Assembly (NCBI GenBank): GCA_001465015.1
Contig: LNEO01000312.1
Span: forward strand, 1 to 36,801
Reading direction: 5' to 3'
DNA: 36,801 nucleotides
Origin: Deltaproteobacteria bacterium Ga0077539
GTDB taxonomy: Bacteria; Myxococcota_A; Polyangia; Polyangiales; Ga0077539
Shown: positions 14,370 to 22,229 of the stretch, one piece after another
Layout of the letters: each line of letters begins with the position of its first letter
Numbering within the stretch: the stretch's first letter is position 1
Program-made: the position numbers and the translations under genes
Notes under the pieces: generated by a model
The model's database searches: none
Told to the model about the DNA's origin: nothing
Seen by the model: only the letters and a program-made list of their open reading frames with translations

Positions 14370-17336
14370 CTACGGCCGCACGCAATACGCCGTGAGATCG
14401 TCGCCCACGCTCGTGATCGGGCCGAAGCCGCCGGTGCCCAATCCGAGCATCTGACACTGGAGGTTGATCGCCTGCGTGCAGTTGGCGCCGATACGCTCCA
14501 TCACGCCGTCGCACCGCGCGCTGTACATGCGAAGCGTGCTGTAGCGCATGGCGACGCGCACAGCGCGGGCCGGGTCGAAGCACACGCCCGTGACGCCCGC
14601 CGGGTTGGCGTCCACGCCGGCGCCGCCGACGTAGCCCATCATCTCGCACAGGACGCTGAGCGCACGATTGCACGCGATCATGTCGGGCATCGCCGGCACA
14701 CACGCCGGCTCGACCATCGTGAGCCGCGAGAAGGGCCACGTGGTGCGGAAGGAGCCCTGGACGCAGAGGATGTTGTTCAATCCAGGCGAGGCCAGCGCCG
14801 GTCCGATCCCGTTGGGGGAGCACAGCCCGGCGCGCCCAGCGCAGTACGCGTTCGCGGCGTTGCGACACGCGATCGAGCTCTCGGCGCCGACCGTGCAATC
14901 GATGTTCAGCATCTGCAGCTCGGTGGTCCGCACGCCCATGAGCCACTGCGCTCGCAGCCCTTCGTCGATCAACCCGTCGCAGTCGTTGTCGAGCCCGTCG
15001 CACACCTCCGCGGGGCTCGCGCCGCACGCGCCGCAGTTGCCGGCGACGTCGAGCCGCTGTTCGCAGCCGTCCGCGTCGGATCCGTTGCAGTTGCCGAAGC
15101 CGTCCGTGCAGGCAAAACCGCAGCTGCTCATGGAGCAAGTGCGCGATGCGTTGGCGCGGGCCGGGCACGCGTTGCCGCAGCCGCCGCAGTTGGCCGCGTC
15201 GTTGCTCGTGTTGACCTCGCAGCCGTCGCCGCTCGCGCCGTTGCAGTTCGCGTAGCCTGCGTTGCACGAGAGCCCGCAGGCGCCCATGGTGCACGTCGGG
15301 TTGGCGTTTGCCCCCGAAGCACAAACGCGTGAGCACATCCCGCAGTGGTTGGGGTTGGTGCCGAGCGTGACGCACGTTCCTCCGCACAGCGTCTCGCCGG
15401 CGCCGCAGCCAGAGACACAAACGCCCATCTGGCACACTGGGGTGCCGCCAGAGCATGCGTTGGAGCACGAGCCGCAGCGAGACGCCGTCGAGAGCGACGC
15501 TTCGCAGCCGTTGATCGGGTTGCCGTCGCAGTCTCCGAAGCCGGGCAAGCACGAATACGCGCAGACGCTCATCGAACACGAGACCGTCGTGTTGGGCCGC
15601 GCCACGCAGGCAGCGCCGCAGGCGCCGCAGTGGGCGAGGTTCGATCGAGTGTCGATCTCGCAGCCGTTGGCGATGGTCCCGTCGCAGTCTCTGAAGCCCG
15701 AATCGCAGACGAGCCTGCAGGTCCCCGCCATGCACGCCGGGCTCGAGTTTGCGTAGGTCGCGCACGCGTTGTTGCACCCGCCGCAGTGCGACAGCGAGCT
15801 CTGCGTCTGCACGCACGAGGAGGCGCAGCGCGTCTCGCCCGTGGCGCAGCCGCTCGAGCACGCTCCGGCCGAGCAGACCGGGGTCGCGCCGCTGCACACG
15901 CGTCCGCACATCCCGCAGTTCGTTGCGGTTCCGAGCGCTGCTTCGCAGCCGTTCATCGGGTTGGCGTCGCAGTCTGCAAAGCCCGGAAGACAGGTGTACG
16001 AGCACGCTCCGGCCGTGCACGACGTGTTGGTGTTGGGGCGGCTCGCGCACGGCCGACCGCAGCCGCCGCAGTGCGCCTCGCTGCTGCGCGTGTCGACCTC
16101 GCAGCCGTTGCTGGCGTTGCCGTCGCAGTTCGCGAAGCCCGTGTTGCAGAGGATCGAGCACATGCCGCTCGAGCAGCTGGCGCCTGCGTTGGGTGCCGGT
16201 GGACACGCGTTGTCGCAGCGCCCGCAGTGGTTGGTGTTGGTGGCAGGCGTGACACAAGAGGTCCCGCAGCGCAGCTCGCCGCCGCCGCAACCAGACGTGC
16301 ACCGCCCCGCCGAACAGAGCGGCGTCGCGCCCGAGCACATGGTCGTGCACGAGCCACAGGCGCTCGGCATGTCGATGCGCTGCTCGCAGCCGTTTGCGAG
16401 GACGCCATCACAGTCGCCGAAATTCACCGCGCACGTGAGCGCGCAGGTCCCGGCGGAGCACCGGCCGGTCGCGTTTGCGCCGCCGGGGCAGGCCCGTCCA
16501 CAGGCACCACAATTCAAAGGATCGGCGCTCAGGTTCGCGTCGCATGTGGGCACGTCCGGAGCGGCGCTGTCGACGCCCGAGTCGACGCCCGAGTCGACGC
16601 CCGAGTCGACGCCCGAGTCAGCGACGGCGTCCATGGGCGCGTCGATCGAAACGTCGATGCCCGCGTCAATCGTCGCATCCGCGGCGTCGATCGTCGCGTC
16701 TTGCTCCGTCACGCCGCTGTCGACCAGCACGATGTCGGGCAACGCTCGGTCTGCGGCGTCCGCGCGCGGCGTGCTCAGCACACCAGCGTCGTCGGTGCTT
16801 GCAGGAACGAGCTCGGGCACCGTGCACGTCGCGTCGTCGTTGCAAGTCAGGCCGAAGTCTTCGCATCGCTCGCTGAGCGTGCAGCTCTCGGCGCTGGCGC
16901 GCGTGCATCCGATGGCGCGCGCGGCGCACGCGAGCGGGATGAACAACCTCGTGATCTGGCGCTGCGAAGGGATGAATCGGCTCTGAAACCAGCGGCGAAT
17001 CGTGACTGGCGCGGCCCCGGTCGTCGTGAGCAGCGTGATCTCGACAGCGGCGGTGATGGTTTGGTCTCGAGGCTCGCCGGAGGCGGGGACGATCGAGAAG
17101 CTCCCTCGCAGCGCGGTCTGTCCGTCGGGCGTCTGCAGCTCGGTGCGACGCCCGACGAGGCGATCGACGCTCTGCGAGCCTCGGACCGTGATCGCCCGAA
17201 CCGCGGTCACTCGACTGGCGGGAACATCGGTCTCGAACTCGACGGTGATCTGGGTCGGCGGCGAGACGCACGACGTGACCGAAACCAACGCGGCAACTGC
17301 GGAAAACGCGGCACGAGTGTCGGTCAGCCGAGACAT
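14370..17336 (-). CDS. Large Cys-rich repeat lipoprotein
   Basis: The 988-residue product starts at the ATG 17336 with a lipoprotein signal (AAFSAVAALVSVTSC, lipobox VTSC). The order is as follows. About 120 residues of beta-rich domain come first, then an acidic linker with a DSGV repeat (about residues 200-258). Then come eleven Cys-rich modules of 47-52 residues, most with eight Cys each (NGCE, HCGxCG and GxCxxxC motifs). A DGLDNDCDGLIDEG MopE-type metal-binding motif follows, then a C-terminal Cys-containing domain. Nine of the modules form an exact three-fold supermodule (see repeat 15108-16430). It is probably an outer-surface, disulfide-stabilised, metal-binding rod; function unknown. 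Upstream, 225 bp to the mglA stop holds no gene and may contain the promoter. Confidence 0.85.
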   Translation of the reverse strand: MSRLTDTRAAFSAVAALVSVTSCVSPPTQITVEFETDVPASRVTAVRAITVRGSQSVDRLVGRRTELQTPDGQTALRGSFSIVPASGEPRDQTITAAVEITLLTTTGAAPVTIRRWFQSRFIPSQRQITRLFIPLACAARAIGCTRASAESCTLSERCEDFGLTCNDDATCTVPELVPASTDDAGVLSTPRADAADRALPDIVLVDSGVTEQDATIDAADATIDAGIDVSIDAPMDAVADSGVDSGVDSGVDSGVDSAAPDVPTCDANLSADPLNCGACGRACPGGANATGRCSAGTCALTCAVNFGDCDGVLANGCEQRIDMPSACGSCTTMCSGATPLCSAGRCTSGCGGGELRCGTSCVTPATNTNHCGRCDNACPPAPNAGASCSSGMCSILCNTGFANCDGNASNGCEVDTRSSEAHCGGCGRPCASRPNTNTSCTAGACSYTCLPGFADCDANPMNGCEAALGTATNCGMCGRVCSGATPVCSAGACSSGCATGETRCASSCVQTQSSLSHCGGCNNACATYANSSPACMAGTCRLVCDSGFRDCDGTIANGCEIDTRSNLAHCGACGAACVARPNTTVSCSMSVCAYSCLPGFGDCDGNPINGCEASLSTASRCGSCSNACSGGTPVCQMGVCVSGCGAGETLCGGTCVTLGTNPNHCGMCSRVCASGANANPTCTMGACGLSCNAGYANCNGASGDGCEVNTSNDAANCGGCGNACPARANASRTCSMSSCGFACTDGFGNCNGSDADGCEQRLDVAGNCGACGASPAEVCDGLDNDCDGLIDEGLRAQWLMGVRTTELQMLNIDCTVGAESSIACRNAANAYCAGRAGLCSPNGIGPALASPGLNNILCVQGSFRTTWPFSRLTMVEPACVPAMPDMIACNRALSVLCEMMGYVGGAGVDANPAGVTGVCFDPARAVRVAMRYSTLRMYSARCDGVMERIGANCTQAINLQCQMLGLGTGGFGPITSVGDDLTAYCVRP
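15108..16430 (-). repeat. Three tandem 441-bp supermodules (147 residues each) in the Cys-rich lipoprotein
   Basis: The units are 16430-15990, 15989-15549 and 15548-15108. Each encodes three sub-modules of 48, 47 and 52 residues in the same order. The first is a 'GF.DCD..NGCE...CG.C...CSG.TP.C' type, the second a 'GE..C...CV......HCG.C' type, and the third a 'G(F/Y).(D/N)C(D/N)....GCE(V/I)(D/N)T' type. The copies keep exactly the same length with no insertion or deletion, and each has 24 Cys in the same places. Confidence 0.9.
16569..16616 (-). repeat. Perfect 12-bp tandem repeat (4 copies) encoding DSGV linker
   Basis: GTCGACGCCCGA occurs four times in a row on the plus strand, followed by a partial copy (GTCA). 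On the coding strand it gives Asp-Ser-Gly-Val repeats in the linker of the large lipoprotein. Perfect copies mean recent expansion by slippage and probably length variation between strains. Confidence 0.9.
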
Positions 17337-17561
17337 CTCGGAGCATTTTCGCAGATCGCGCCGCGCTCGTGTCACGCGCGGCGCAGGGATTCGCACCGCG
17401 CGGCGTCACGGAGTGCGCAGCGCCCTCGTGGTCGTTTCGTCGACCTCGTCGACTTGCTGCGCGAGCACAGCCCCGCGGACGGCTCGCGTTGCGCTGGCCC
17501 CCATGCTCACGCCCCTGCGGTGCGCTCGAGGGTCCTGTGAAGCCCCCCGCTGATCGCTCGG

Positions 17562-18158
17562 CTACTGTTGCCCCGAGCCCTTCTTGAGCTCAGTGAGCAC
17601 GAGCTTGGTGATGGCCTTGAGCGTGTCGAAGACGCCGTCTCCCTTGGCCGCGACCGCCTCGTACTCCGGGACGCGGTTGGGGTTGAGCGCCTCGCGCAGC
17701 TCTTCGATCGGCGCGGCGCTGGGCAGGTCGCGCTTGTTGTACTGGATGACGAACGGGATCTTGTCGAGCGAGTAGCCCTGCTCGGCGAGGTTGGTCCGGA
17801 GGTTCTCCATCGATTCGATGTTCGCCTCCATGCGCTCGATCTGAGAGTCGGCGACGAAGATGACCCCGTCGACGCCCTTCAAGATGAGCTTTCGCGACGC
17901 GTCGTAGAAGACCTGTCCGGGCACCGTGTACAGGTGGAAGCGCGTTCGAAACCCGCGGATTTCACCGAGCGAAATCGGGAGGAAGTCGAAGAACAGCGTT
18001 CGCTCCTGCTCGGTGGCGAGCGAGATCATCTTGCCCTTCGCCTCGGGCGCGGTCTTCGTATAGATGAACTGGAGATTCGTGGTTTTGCCGCAGAGACCCG
18101 GCCCGTAATAGACGAGCTTGCAGTTGATCTCTCGCGACAGGTAGTTGATGAACGACAT
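17562..18158 (-). CDS. mglA: MglA, Ras-like GTPase of the cell-polarity/motility switch
   Basis: The 198-residue protein is almost the same length and sequence as Myxococcus xanthus MglA (195 residues; comparison from memory). It has the P-loop GPGLCGKTT (19-27), the intrinsic arginine finger R53, VPGQ with catalytic Q82, and NKRD (141-144) for guanine recognition. In M. xanthus, GTP-bound MglA marks the leading pole and drives gliding and type IV pilus motility, and MglB is its GTPase-activating partner. Here the MglB gene is directly upstream (54 bp gap), the usual order. All switch residues appear intact, so the protein should be an active GTPase. An AAAGG sequence precedes the ATG. Confidence 0.97.
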   Translation of the reverse strand: MSFINYLSREINCKLVYYGPGLCGKTTNLQFIYTKTAPEAKGKMISLATEQERTLFFDFLPISLGEIRGFRTRFHLYTVPGQVFYDASRKLILKGVDGVIFVADSQIERMEANIESMENLRTNLAEQGYSLDKIPFVIQYNKRDLPSAAPIEELREALNPNRVPEYEAVAAKGDGVFDTLKAITKLVLTELKKGSGQQ

Positions 18159-18212
18159 CCGACCAGGACCTTTCTCGCGCAGCGCCCGAGGGAGCGGCTT
18201 TAACTTTCGTGG

Positions 18213-18692
18213 TCAGTCGTTGAAGAGGTTATCGATGTCCGCGTCGGTGATTTCCGTCAGGACGTCGTTGCGATCGGGGCTCTGCACCTTGTTGAGCAGC
18301 GCCTCGAAGATCGTGTTGAGCTCGTCGGACGCTCGGCGCACGCGCAGGCGCACCAGTCCGAGCGAGGAGCGAGCGTCGAAGATCACCACGAGGATGACTC
18401 GATTGCCCACGAGCTGGATGTGAATGTTGGCCTTTTCACCCTCGTGATACTGCGTCGCGAACTCGTTTTCGCGAAGGAGCCTCGCCATGCCGCCGGTCGC
18501 GGCGATGTTGCCGGCCGTAAGCGATGCGAGTGAGGTCGTGTCCAGGTTCTCGGTGTCGCCAGCGGCCGCGATCAATTGGCCGTTCTTGGCGACGATGAAA
18601 ACGACCTTGGCGTTCGCTTCCTTCACCAGCCGCTCGACCACGGCTTGGATCTGGTTGAACTCCTCTTCGTACATCACCATCTGCGGATTCAT
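18213..18692 (-). CDS. mglB: MglB, Roadblock/LC7 protein, MglA GTPase-activating partner
   Basis: The 159-residue product has a Roadblock/LC7 domain over about residues 10-125. Recognisable segments are MVMYEEEFNQI, ANAKVVFIVAKNGQLIAAAG, DTTSLASLTAGN and RVILVVIFDARSSLGLVRLR, and it ends with the acidic DADIDNLFND tail. Length and motifs match M. xanthus MglB (159 residues, from memory), which dimerises, binds MglA-GTP and stimulates hydrolysis at the lagging pole. The ATG at 18692 is chosen because GGCGGAGG lies about eight bases upstream; the frame extends to 18713 without a better site. It is co-oriented with mglA and follows the oxidoreductase-like gene by 141 bp, which probably holds the promoter. 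Confidence 0.97.
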   Translation of the reverse strand: MNPQMVMYEEEFNQIQAVVERLVKEANAKVVFIVAKNGQLIAAAGDTENLDTTSLASLTAGNIAATGGMARLLRENEFATQYHEGEKANIHIQLVGNRVILVVIFDARSSLGLVRLRVRRASDELNTIFEALLNKVQSPDRNDVLTEITDADIDNLFND

Positions 18693-18833
18693 CGTCTCGC
18701 CTCCGCCATCCACGATGGACGCGTCGCTGTCTGCTCTGCCGATCGTTCAACGAACGCTCTGTGCGTGTGCGCCGACCGGTGTTCCACTGCGTCGCTCTCG
18801 GAGATACCAGAGCGTCGCCCTGCGCAGCAAGCC
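18693..18833 (-). promoter_or_regulatory. mglBA leader with ribosome-binding site and two short palindromes
   Basis: A strong GGAGG lies just upstream of mglB. Two 13-bp palindromes with 5-3-5 spacing occur, CCATCcacGATGG (18706-18718) and CGTTCaacGAACG (18744-18756). A CGCTCT/AGAGCG hairpin with a 10-base loop lies at 18793-18814. No -35/-10 pair is obvious. That these are operators is inference. Confidence 0.3.
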
Positions 18834-20276
18834 TCAACGCAGCGACCGCAGGTGCGCCGACCTCGCGCGCACCTCCGCCCACGGCGAACCACGGCCATTC
18901 CTGCGGTCTAGCTCGTCCACCACCCGGCACAAAACTTCGCTGGCCTGCCGATTGGCGCGAAGCTCGAGCTCGGCGAGGACGGCCGCCACGGCCAGCGCGG
19001 CCTGGTCCGCCGGCGCCGCGAGCGGATCGGCGGCCTTCGAAGAGAGCAACGCCGAGCCCCGTCCCGCGTCCGCGATCATCGCCCCGCCCCGAAGCGACGG
19101 CTCGATCGGCGCCTGAACGCTCAATCCCGGAACGATCAGCACCCACCCGCCGCCGCCCACCGCGCCGGCCGGGCCCGTATCACAATCGATCCGGGCGTGC
19201 GTCGGCTCGACGCACTCCGCGGACGGCGCGAGCCCCGCGAGCGACAACGCCTCGAGCGCGAGCCCGACCGCGGCGAACCGCGTCGAGGGAGGCCCCACGA
19301 GCTGGATCGAAAACGTCCTCGACGCCGCGTCGAACGACGCCCTTCGAAGCGAGCTCTCGCTCGCGACTGCTTCACAAAACGCCGCGCTCGCAGCCGGTCC
19401 CCGGCCGAGCGTCACGAGCCGCGCCCGAGGCATCGCGCGCTCTGCCCAACGCGCGATCGCCCATCGAGCCCGCTCGTACGGCGCGCCGATCTCGTGCACG
19501 ACCGCGAGTTCGACCCCGCTGAGAGGCGCCGCGATCTCTTCGCCCAACGACGACAGCCGCGGACCTCCCAACGAAACACAAGAGACTCCAGAGTCCCTTA
19601 ACCATCGGGCCGCGCGCGCCGCGCTCTCGGACGAGCCCACGGACACGAGCGCGACGGAGCCAGCTCCCTCGAGCTTCGCTGTCGCGCCGTGGCTTCGCTG
19701 AGCGACCGCCCCGTCGGCGCGAGCAGGCTCGATCCGAAGCCCGACAGAACGAAGGTCGAACACGATCGCCGTCGACAGCTCGCTCGAATGCGCGTGGGGC
19801 GAAGCGTCTCCAGCCCCGTCTGGAGAACCGCCCCCCGTAGTAGCCGCCATTTCGACGAGCGACTCGATTTCGTGTGCGCTAGATGCCACCCACCTGGCGC
19901 ACGGCGCCGAGTCGAGCGCCGCGAGGTCCGAGCCGTCCGCAAGAGGCACGAGCGTCCCCTCGTCGTCGCCGTGCGACGGGATCACGCCCACGAGCGGACC
20001 GAACCCGCCGCGACTCGACGCGCGCATCGCCCGCGCGAGCAGCTCCGTCGCGCCGCCGCTCGCGAGGAGCCACACCGGCGCCTTTCCAGCGCGCACACCG
20101 ATCGCGGCCGCGACCGCGGCTTCACCGCGCTCGGGTTCGATCGAAACCGAGCACATCGACAGGGCACGCGCCGCGCGCCGCGCGCCTTCGCCGCCGACTT
20201 CGTATACGCGCGAACCCGACGCAAGGTGCGCGCGCATGGCCCGCGCCAACGCGAACAAACCATCCGTCGCGCTCAT
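18834..20276 (-). CDS. Divergent 2-oxoacid:ferredoxin oxidoreductase-like (pyrimidine-binding domain) protein
   Basis: The 480-residue soluble protein has an N-terminal part (about 1-140) resembling the pyrimidine domain of pyruvate/indolepyruvate ferredoxin oxidoreductases. It has a 'GSRVYEVGGEGAR' first strand, then ERGEAAVAAAIGVRAGKAPV with the E..A...A.G...G signature, then 'LLASGGATELLARAM' and 'PLVGVIPSHGDDEGT..PL.DGSDLAAL'. A second alpha/beta domain starts at about residue 205 (GSVALVSVGSSESAARAARWL), like the domain that follows in those enzymes. No thiamine-binding GDG motif or Fe-S Cys cluster is seen, so on its own it would lack the reaction partners. It may be a degenerate, non-catalytic relative. 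The start overlaps the upstream lipoprotein stop (ATGA, 20273-20276). Confidence 0.45.
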   Translation of the reverse strand: MSATDGLFALARAMRAHLASGSRVYEVGGEGARRAARALSMCSVSIEPERGEAAVAAAIGVRAGKAPVWLLASGGATELLARAMRASSRGGFGPLVGVIPSHGDDEGTLVPLADGSDLAALDSAPCARWVASSAHEIESLVEMAATTGGGSPDGAGDASPHAHSSELSTAIVFDLRSVGLRIEPARADGAVAQRSHGATAKLEGAGSVALVSVGSSESAARAARWLRDSGVSCVSLGGPRLSSLGEEIAAPLSGVELAVVHEIGAPYERARWAIARWAERAMPRARLVTLGRGPAASAAFCEAVASESSLRRASFDAASRTFSIQLVGPPSTRFAAVGLALEALSLAGLAPSAECVEPTHARIDCDTGPAGAVGGGGWVLIVPGLSVQAPIEPSLRGGAMIADAGRGSALLSSKAADPLAAPADQAALAVAAVLAELELRANRQASEVLCRVVDELDRRNGRGSPWAEVRARSAHLRSLR

Positions 20277-22195
20277 CGTCTCCTCCGCGCCAACCTCGCC
20301 CGTCGGCGCGGAGCCTCGCGGACACCGGCGGCGGCCTGGCGCGTGAGGATCGTTCCGTCCGAGAGCAGCACGCGAACCGAGCCGCGCGCGTCTCGATCAG
20401 CGGCCACCAACGCCGTGGCGCTCTCGGCGGTCGTCGCGAGCTGGACGCGCTCGCCGTTCGACGCGAGCTCGATCCGCTGCGCCCGCTGCTCGACCTTGTA
20501 GCCGTCGCTCAAGCGCACCACGCGCGCGTCTCCTTCGCGCTCGACCGTCGCGCGCACCCGCGCGCCACCAGAGCCGACGCCCGGAAGCCACCAGTGAACT
20601 CCACCATCGGGAGAGACCCGCACCGTCGTGGGCGTCGTGATGTACACCATCGATCCCTCGGCGCTGATGCGCTCGACATCACCGCGAAGCACGTACGTCC
20701 AATTTCGCCCGCCATCGCGGGTGGCGACCACCCATCCCGTGCTCGTGACGAACACACCTCGGCGTCGGTCCACGAACACGCCGCGAGAGAGCGTTCGTCC
20801 GATCACGCTCGCGACGGGCGACCACCGCACGCCTTGATCGAACGTCCACCAGATCGAGCCGTCCAATCGCCAGGCGCTCGAGCGATCGACGAATCCCCCG
20901 CGGCCCTCGTCCTCGCTGCTCTCGCTGGCGAGCGCCGCGCCCGAGCGTTGAAACCAAAGCCCTCCGCGGTCTCTCGACACGAGAAGCCCGCAGGTCGGAC
21001 CGAAGGCCACGGTCGTTCGAAGGTCGAGCGCCGTCACGTACTCGCAGCTGCCGGGCGCGTACACCTCGACGTCTCGCTGCGAGCCCTCGACGAGTCGCGT
21101 GCGCGCGCTGTCCTGGCACTCGATCGTGTCCGCCGGCCCCGATCGGCACCGAACGAGCGACGCTCCGTCTGGCCGCTCTCGCGCGAGCCGTCGCGAGCGG
21201 TCGTCGTACGCAGCGGCCTTCCACGTTCGTCCGCCATCGAAGCTCCAGTGGGACGGAAGCGGCCCGCGCCCCGCCTCGATCGCCCCCCGCGCGCCGAGGC
21301 AGCGAATGATCGCGCGGTCGCCGTCGATCCCGATCACGCCCAATCGAAACGGGTGCCAGCGTCGGCCGTGATCGAAGCTGCGAAACGAGTACGAGCCCTC
21401 TTCGTCGACCGTGCTCTGGGCGATCAACACCCTTCCGCACGCGTCGATGGTCTTCATCGCTCGCCCCGGCAGCGCGAGCGGTCCCTCCCAGCGCGACTCG
21501 TCCACCGAGCGGACAAAGAGCGCGCGCTCGGTGCTCGCGAAGATCTTCCCGAGCCGGTCGGTGAAGACCGCGAGGATCGGCGTCGCGACCTCGGGCAACG
21601 CCACTCGCTCGAACGAACGCGCCTCGTCGTCGCTCGAGAGCCACGCTCCGAGCACGCGCGCCGAGACGCCTTGTTCGACCTCGCGCTGCGTTCGCTCGCC
21701 GCGCGCGACGAGCAGCCACGGACCGCGCCGTTCGCTCTGCGCGAGCGTGATGTCCGCCGCGCTCGGCAACGAAACGCGCTCGTGAAACGACGCGCCCTGA
21801 TCGTCGCTCGCGCAGAGCTTTCGCCGCGTCGCCGCGAGCCATCGGCCTCGTCGCGTCTGCCACAGCTGCACAAACGCCGGGCCTCGCGTGGCGCCCGACC
21901 GCGAAACGCCCGACGCGCTCTGCACCGCGGTGAAGCGCTCGCACGAGTCCCCTCGCTGCGGGTCCGATCCGTTGGGCGGGTCGCGATCCTGAACCCGAGC
22001 GCCGGCGTCGGCGTCGGACCCGCGATCGACGCGCGAATCGGCCTGTTGCGCAGCGATGTTGTCCGCGTCTTGCTCGAGATTGGCGTCGCCCGATCGCGTC
22101 GCGCCGCAGCTGGGAACGAGCGCGAGCAGCACCATCATCGACAGCGCTCGCACGCGCCGCGACCAGCGCGCGACGAGCGGACGCGCGCGACCCAC
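20273..22195 (-). CDS. Asp-box (BNR/sortilin-like) beta-propeller lipoprotein
   Basis: The product (640 residues from the GTG at 22195) has a lipoprotein signal ending LLALVPSCG. An acidic Asp/Ala/Gln linker follows, then a domain with about eight Asp-box motifs (S-x-D-x-G-x-x-W type): SDDQGASF, SFDHGRRW, SFDGGRTW, SRDRGGLW, TFDQGVRW, TRDGGRNW, SPDGGVHW and a weaker SSDDEARSF. Such repeats build sialidase/sortilin/Ycf48-like beta-propellers that bind proteins or sugars. The C-terminus is very basic (RRRARLARRRR). The start is uncertain: ATGs at 22138 or 22135 would still leave the lipobox, and 22282 would overlap the SurA-like gene. It lies 34 bp after that gene in the same direction and may act with it in envelope-protein assembly. 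Confidence 0.8.
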   Translation of the reverse strand: MGRARPLVARWSRRVRALSMMVLLALVPSCGATRSGDANLEQDADNIAAQQADSRVDRGSDADAGARVQDRDPPNGSDPQRGDSCERFTAVQSASGVSRSGATRGPAFVQLWQTRRGRWLAATRRKLCASDDQGASFHERVSLPSAADITLAQSERRGPWLLVARGERTQREVEQGVSARVLGAWLSSDDEARSFERVALPEVATPILAVFTDRLGKIFASTERALFVRSVDESRWEGPLALPGRAMKTIDACGRVLIAQSTVDEEGSYSFRSFDHGRRWHPFRLGVIGIDGDRAIIRCLGARGAIEAGRGPLPSHWSFDGGRTWKAAAYDDRSRRLARERPDGASLVRCRSGPADTIECQDSARTRLVEGSQRDVEVYAPGSCEYVTALDLRTTVAFGPTCGLLVSRDRGGLWFQRSGAALASESSEDEGRGGFVDRSSAWRLDGSIWWTFDQGVRWSPVASVIGRTLSRGVFVDRRRGVFVTSTGWVVATRDGGRNWTYVLRGDVERISAEGSMVYITTPTTVRVSPDGGVHWWLPGVGSGGARVRATVEREGDARVVRLSDGYKVEQRAQRIELASNGERVQLATTAESATALVAADRDARGSVRVLLSDGTILTRQAAAGVREAPRRRARLARRRR

Positions 22196-22229
22196 GCGCG
22201 ATCCGCGCGCGCACAGACGGCCCTCTCGC

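Noticed and set aside
15345..17540. Long plus-strand open frame (731 codons) opposite the Cys-rich lipoprotein
   Set aside because: Arg/Ala/Val-rich with no motif; it is the complement of a confident gene with a signal peptide and ordered repeats.
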